Under the pieces are notes generated by a model, which saw nothing but the letters and a program-made list of their open reading frames with translations, did not search any database and was not told where the DNA came from. DNA of 64,000 nucleotides, from positions 1,922,001 through 1,986,000 of the forward strand of contig CBDDLR010000001.1 of assembly GCA_965230765.1 (NCBI GenBank), in the 5' to 3' direction. A program made the position numbers and the translations under genes. Shown here in pieces: positions 63,342 to 64,000 of this stretch. The stretch's first letter is position 1. Every line of letters begins with the position of its first letter. This DNA comes from Sunxiuqinia sp965230765 (GTDB taxonomy: Bacteria; Bacteroidota; Bacteroidia; Bacteroidales; Prolixibacteraceae).

Positions 63342-64000
63342 TTAGCTGTTCTCCAATATCTTGAGGTTAACCAGTTCTATTCGTGTGTTTGAAGCTTTCA
63401 GGATTTTAAAAAGGTGATTGCCGATTTGAATTTCAGAATTGATTTTTGGTATACTTTCATGATGGAACAGGATATACCCGGCTAGTGTTTCGAAGTTTTC
63501 ATCATCAGGAAACCCGAGGTTGTATTTTTCGTTTAAAAAGTCAAGCTCCATTCTTGCTGAAAGTACATACTCGTTGTCGGCAAGTTTGTTGTCAACCAAG
63601 TCAATGGTATCATGTTCATCTTCAATTTCACCAAATATTTCTTCTAAAATATCTTCGCTGGTTACCATGCCAGAAGTTCCTCCAAATTCATCAACTACAA
63701 TGGCAATGCTCCGGTGTTGTTGGATAAATAAACCAAGCAACTTATTTGCAGGCATTGTTTCAGGAACAATGAGTACTTTTTTAAGGTTTGGGCGAATCGA
63801 TTCCGGGTTGGTGAAAATGATGGAGTGGTGGATGTAGCCAATTATATTGTCGATATTTTCTTTGTAAAAGAGGATTCGGGAATAACCTGTTTCAATAAAA
63901 CGCTGGCGAATTTCTTCAAGGTTTGTTGATTCAATATCCAATGCGATCATTTCAGTTCGAGGAACCATTATTTCGCGCAGTTTCACCTTTGAAAAGTCCA
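63342..64000 (-). CDS. CBS-domain protein of the CorC/hemolysin family, C-terminal part
   Basis: Partial gene; the frame is open through the window end, so its start lies beyond 64000. The visible ~219 residues start with DFSKVKLREIMVPRTEM, the usual transition from the membrane DUF21 domain to paired CBS domains (VDEFGGTSGMVTSEDILEEI at the end of the second). The C-terminal CorC_HlyC domain follows (about residues 140-214 of the visible part). Such proteins are linked to magnesium and cobalt export or tolerance; the exact role is unknown. Confidence 0.85.
   Translation of the reverse strand, partial: DFSKVKLREIMVPRTEMIALDIESTNLEEIRQRFIETGYSRILFYKENIDNIIGYIHHSIIFTNPESIRPNLKKVLIVPETMPANKLLGLFIQQHRSIAIVVDEFGGTSGMVTSEDILEEIFGEIEDEHDTIDLVDNKLADNEYVLSARMELDFLNEKYNLGFPDDENFETLAGYILFHHESIPKINSEIQIGNHLFKILKASNTRIELVNLKILENS

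Overview
The window is chromosomal core DNA of a member of the Bacteroidota. Evidence: the type IX secretion gene porT directly after menG, a TamL-type lipoprotein barrel, the rpsU-xer-hpf-tRNA-tuf-secE-nusG-rplKAJL-rpoBC gene order, and repeated matches to the Bacteroidota promoter (TTTG or TTG, about 19-21 bases, then TAnnTTTG). Base composition is moderately AT-rich and intergenic DNA is strongly AT-rich. A free-living marine or sediment Bacteroidales/Marinilabiliales relative is a guess; genus cannot be named from the sequence alone.

Layout. 1-4.4 kb: 3' end of purL, menG, porT, an FAD oxidoreductase and a convergent SpoU-type RNA methyltransferase. 4.4-10.5 kb: tamL, class II aldolase, a sodium symporter and an HhH protein. 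10.5-25.6 kb: the translation/transcription core (rpsU, Xer recombinase, hpf, four tRNAs, tuf, secE, nusG, rplKAJL, rpoB, rpoC, DUF3467 gene). 25.6-33.7 kb: a glutamine amidotransferase, small membrane proteins, an EamA transporter, nhaA, and an outer-membrane protein/PII/Amt ammonium operon, then a GT39-type glycosyltransferase. 34-41.7 kb: argH, then gltB-gltD. 42-44 kb: a methyltransferase and rsgA. 44-47.3 kb: a two-gene module (small membrane protein plus an ABC ATPase fused to a MutS-like ATPase) bracketed by ~193-bp direct repeats. 47.8-53.6 kb: parE, parC, aroK and a metallo-beta-lactamase-fold gene. 53.6-64 kb: cold-shock and RRM proteins, aspartate kinase, a cysteine hydrolase, a SIS isomerase, sucCD, a eukaryotic-type hexokinase, a PpiD/SurA-like foldase and a CBS/CorC protein cut by the window end.

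How the genes work together: Amt, PII and GltBD form an ammonium uptake, sensing and assimilation set. tuf to rpoC is the usual protein and RNA synthesis block, with an attenuator-like hairpin before rpoB. PorT, TamL and the PpiD-like foldase serve the cell envelope.

The most unusual points are the ABC-MutS fusion with its overlapping membrane-protein gene between repeats; tRNA-Thr pseudo-copies on both sides of the intact tRNA-Thr, each with a TCCCGATA-type palindrome in a tRNA loop; a cloverleaf-like remnant between tuf and secE, where a tRNA-Trp might be expected; and a strongly structured non-coding segment near 56.0 kb.
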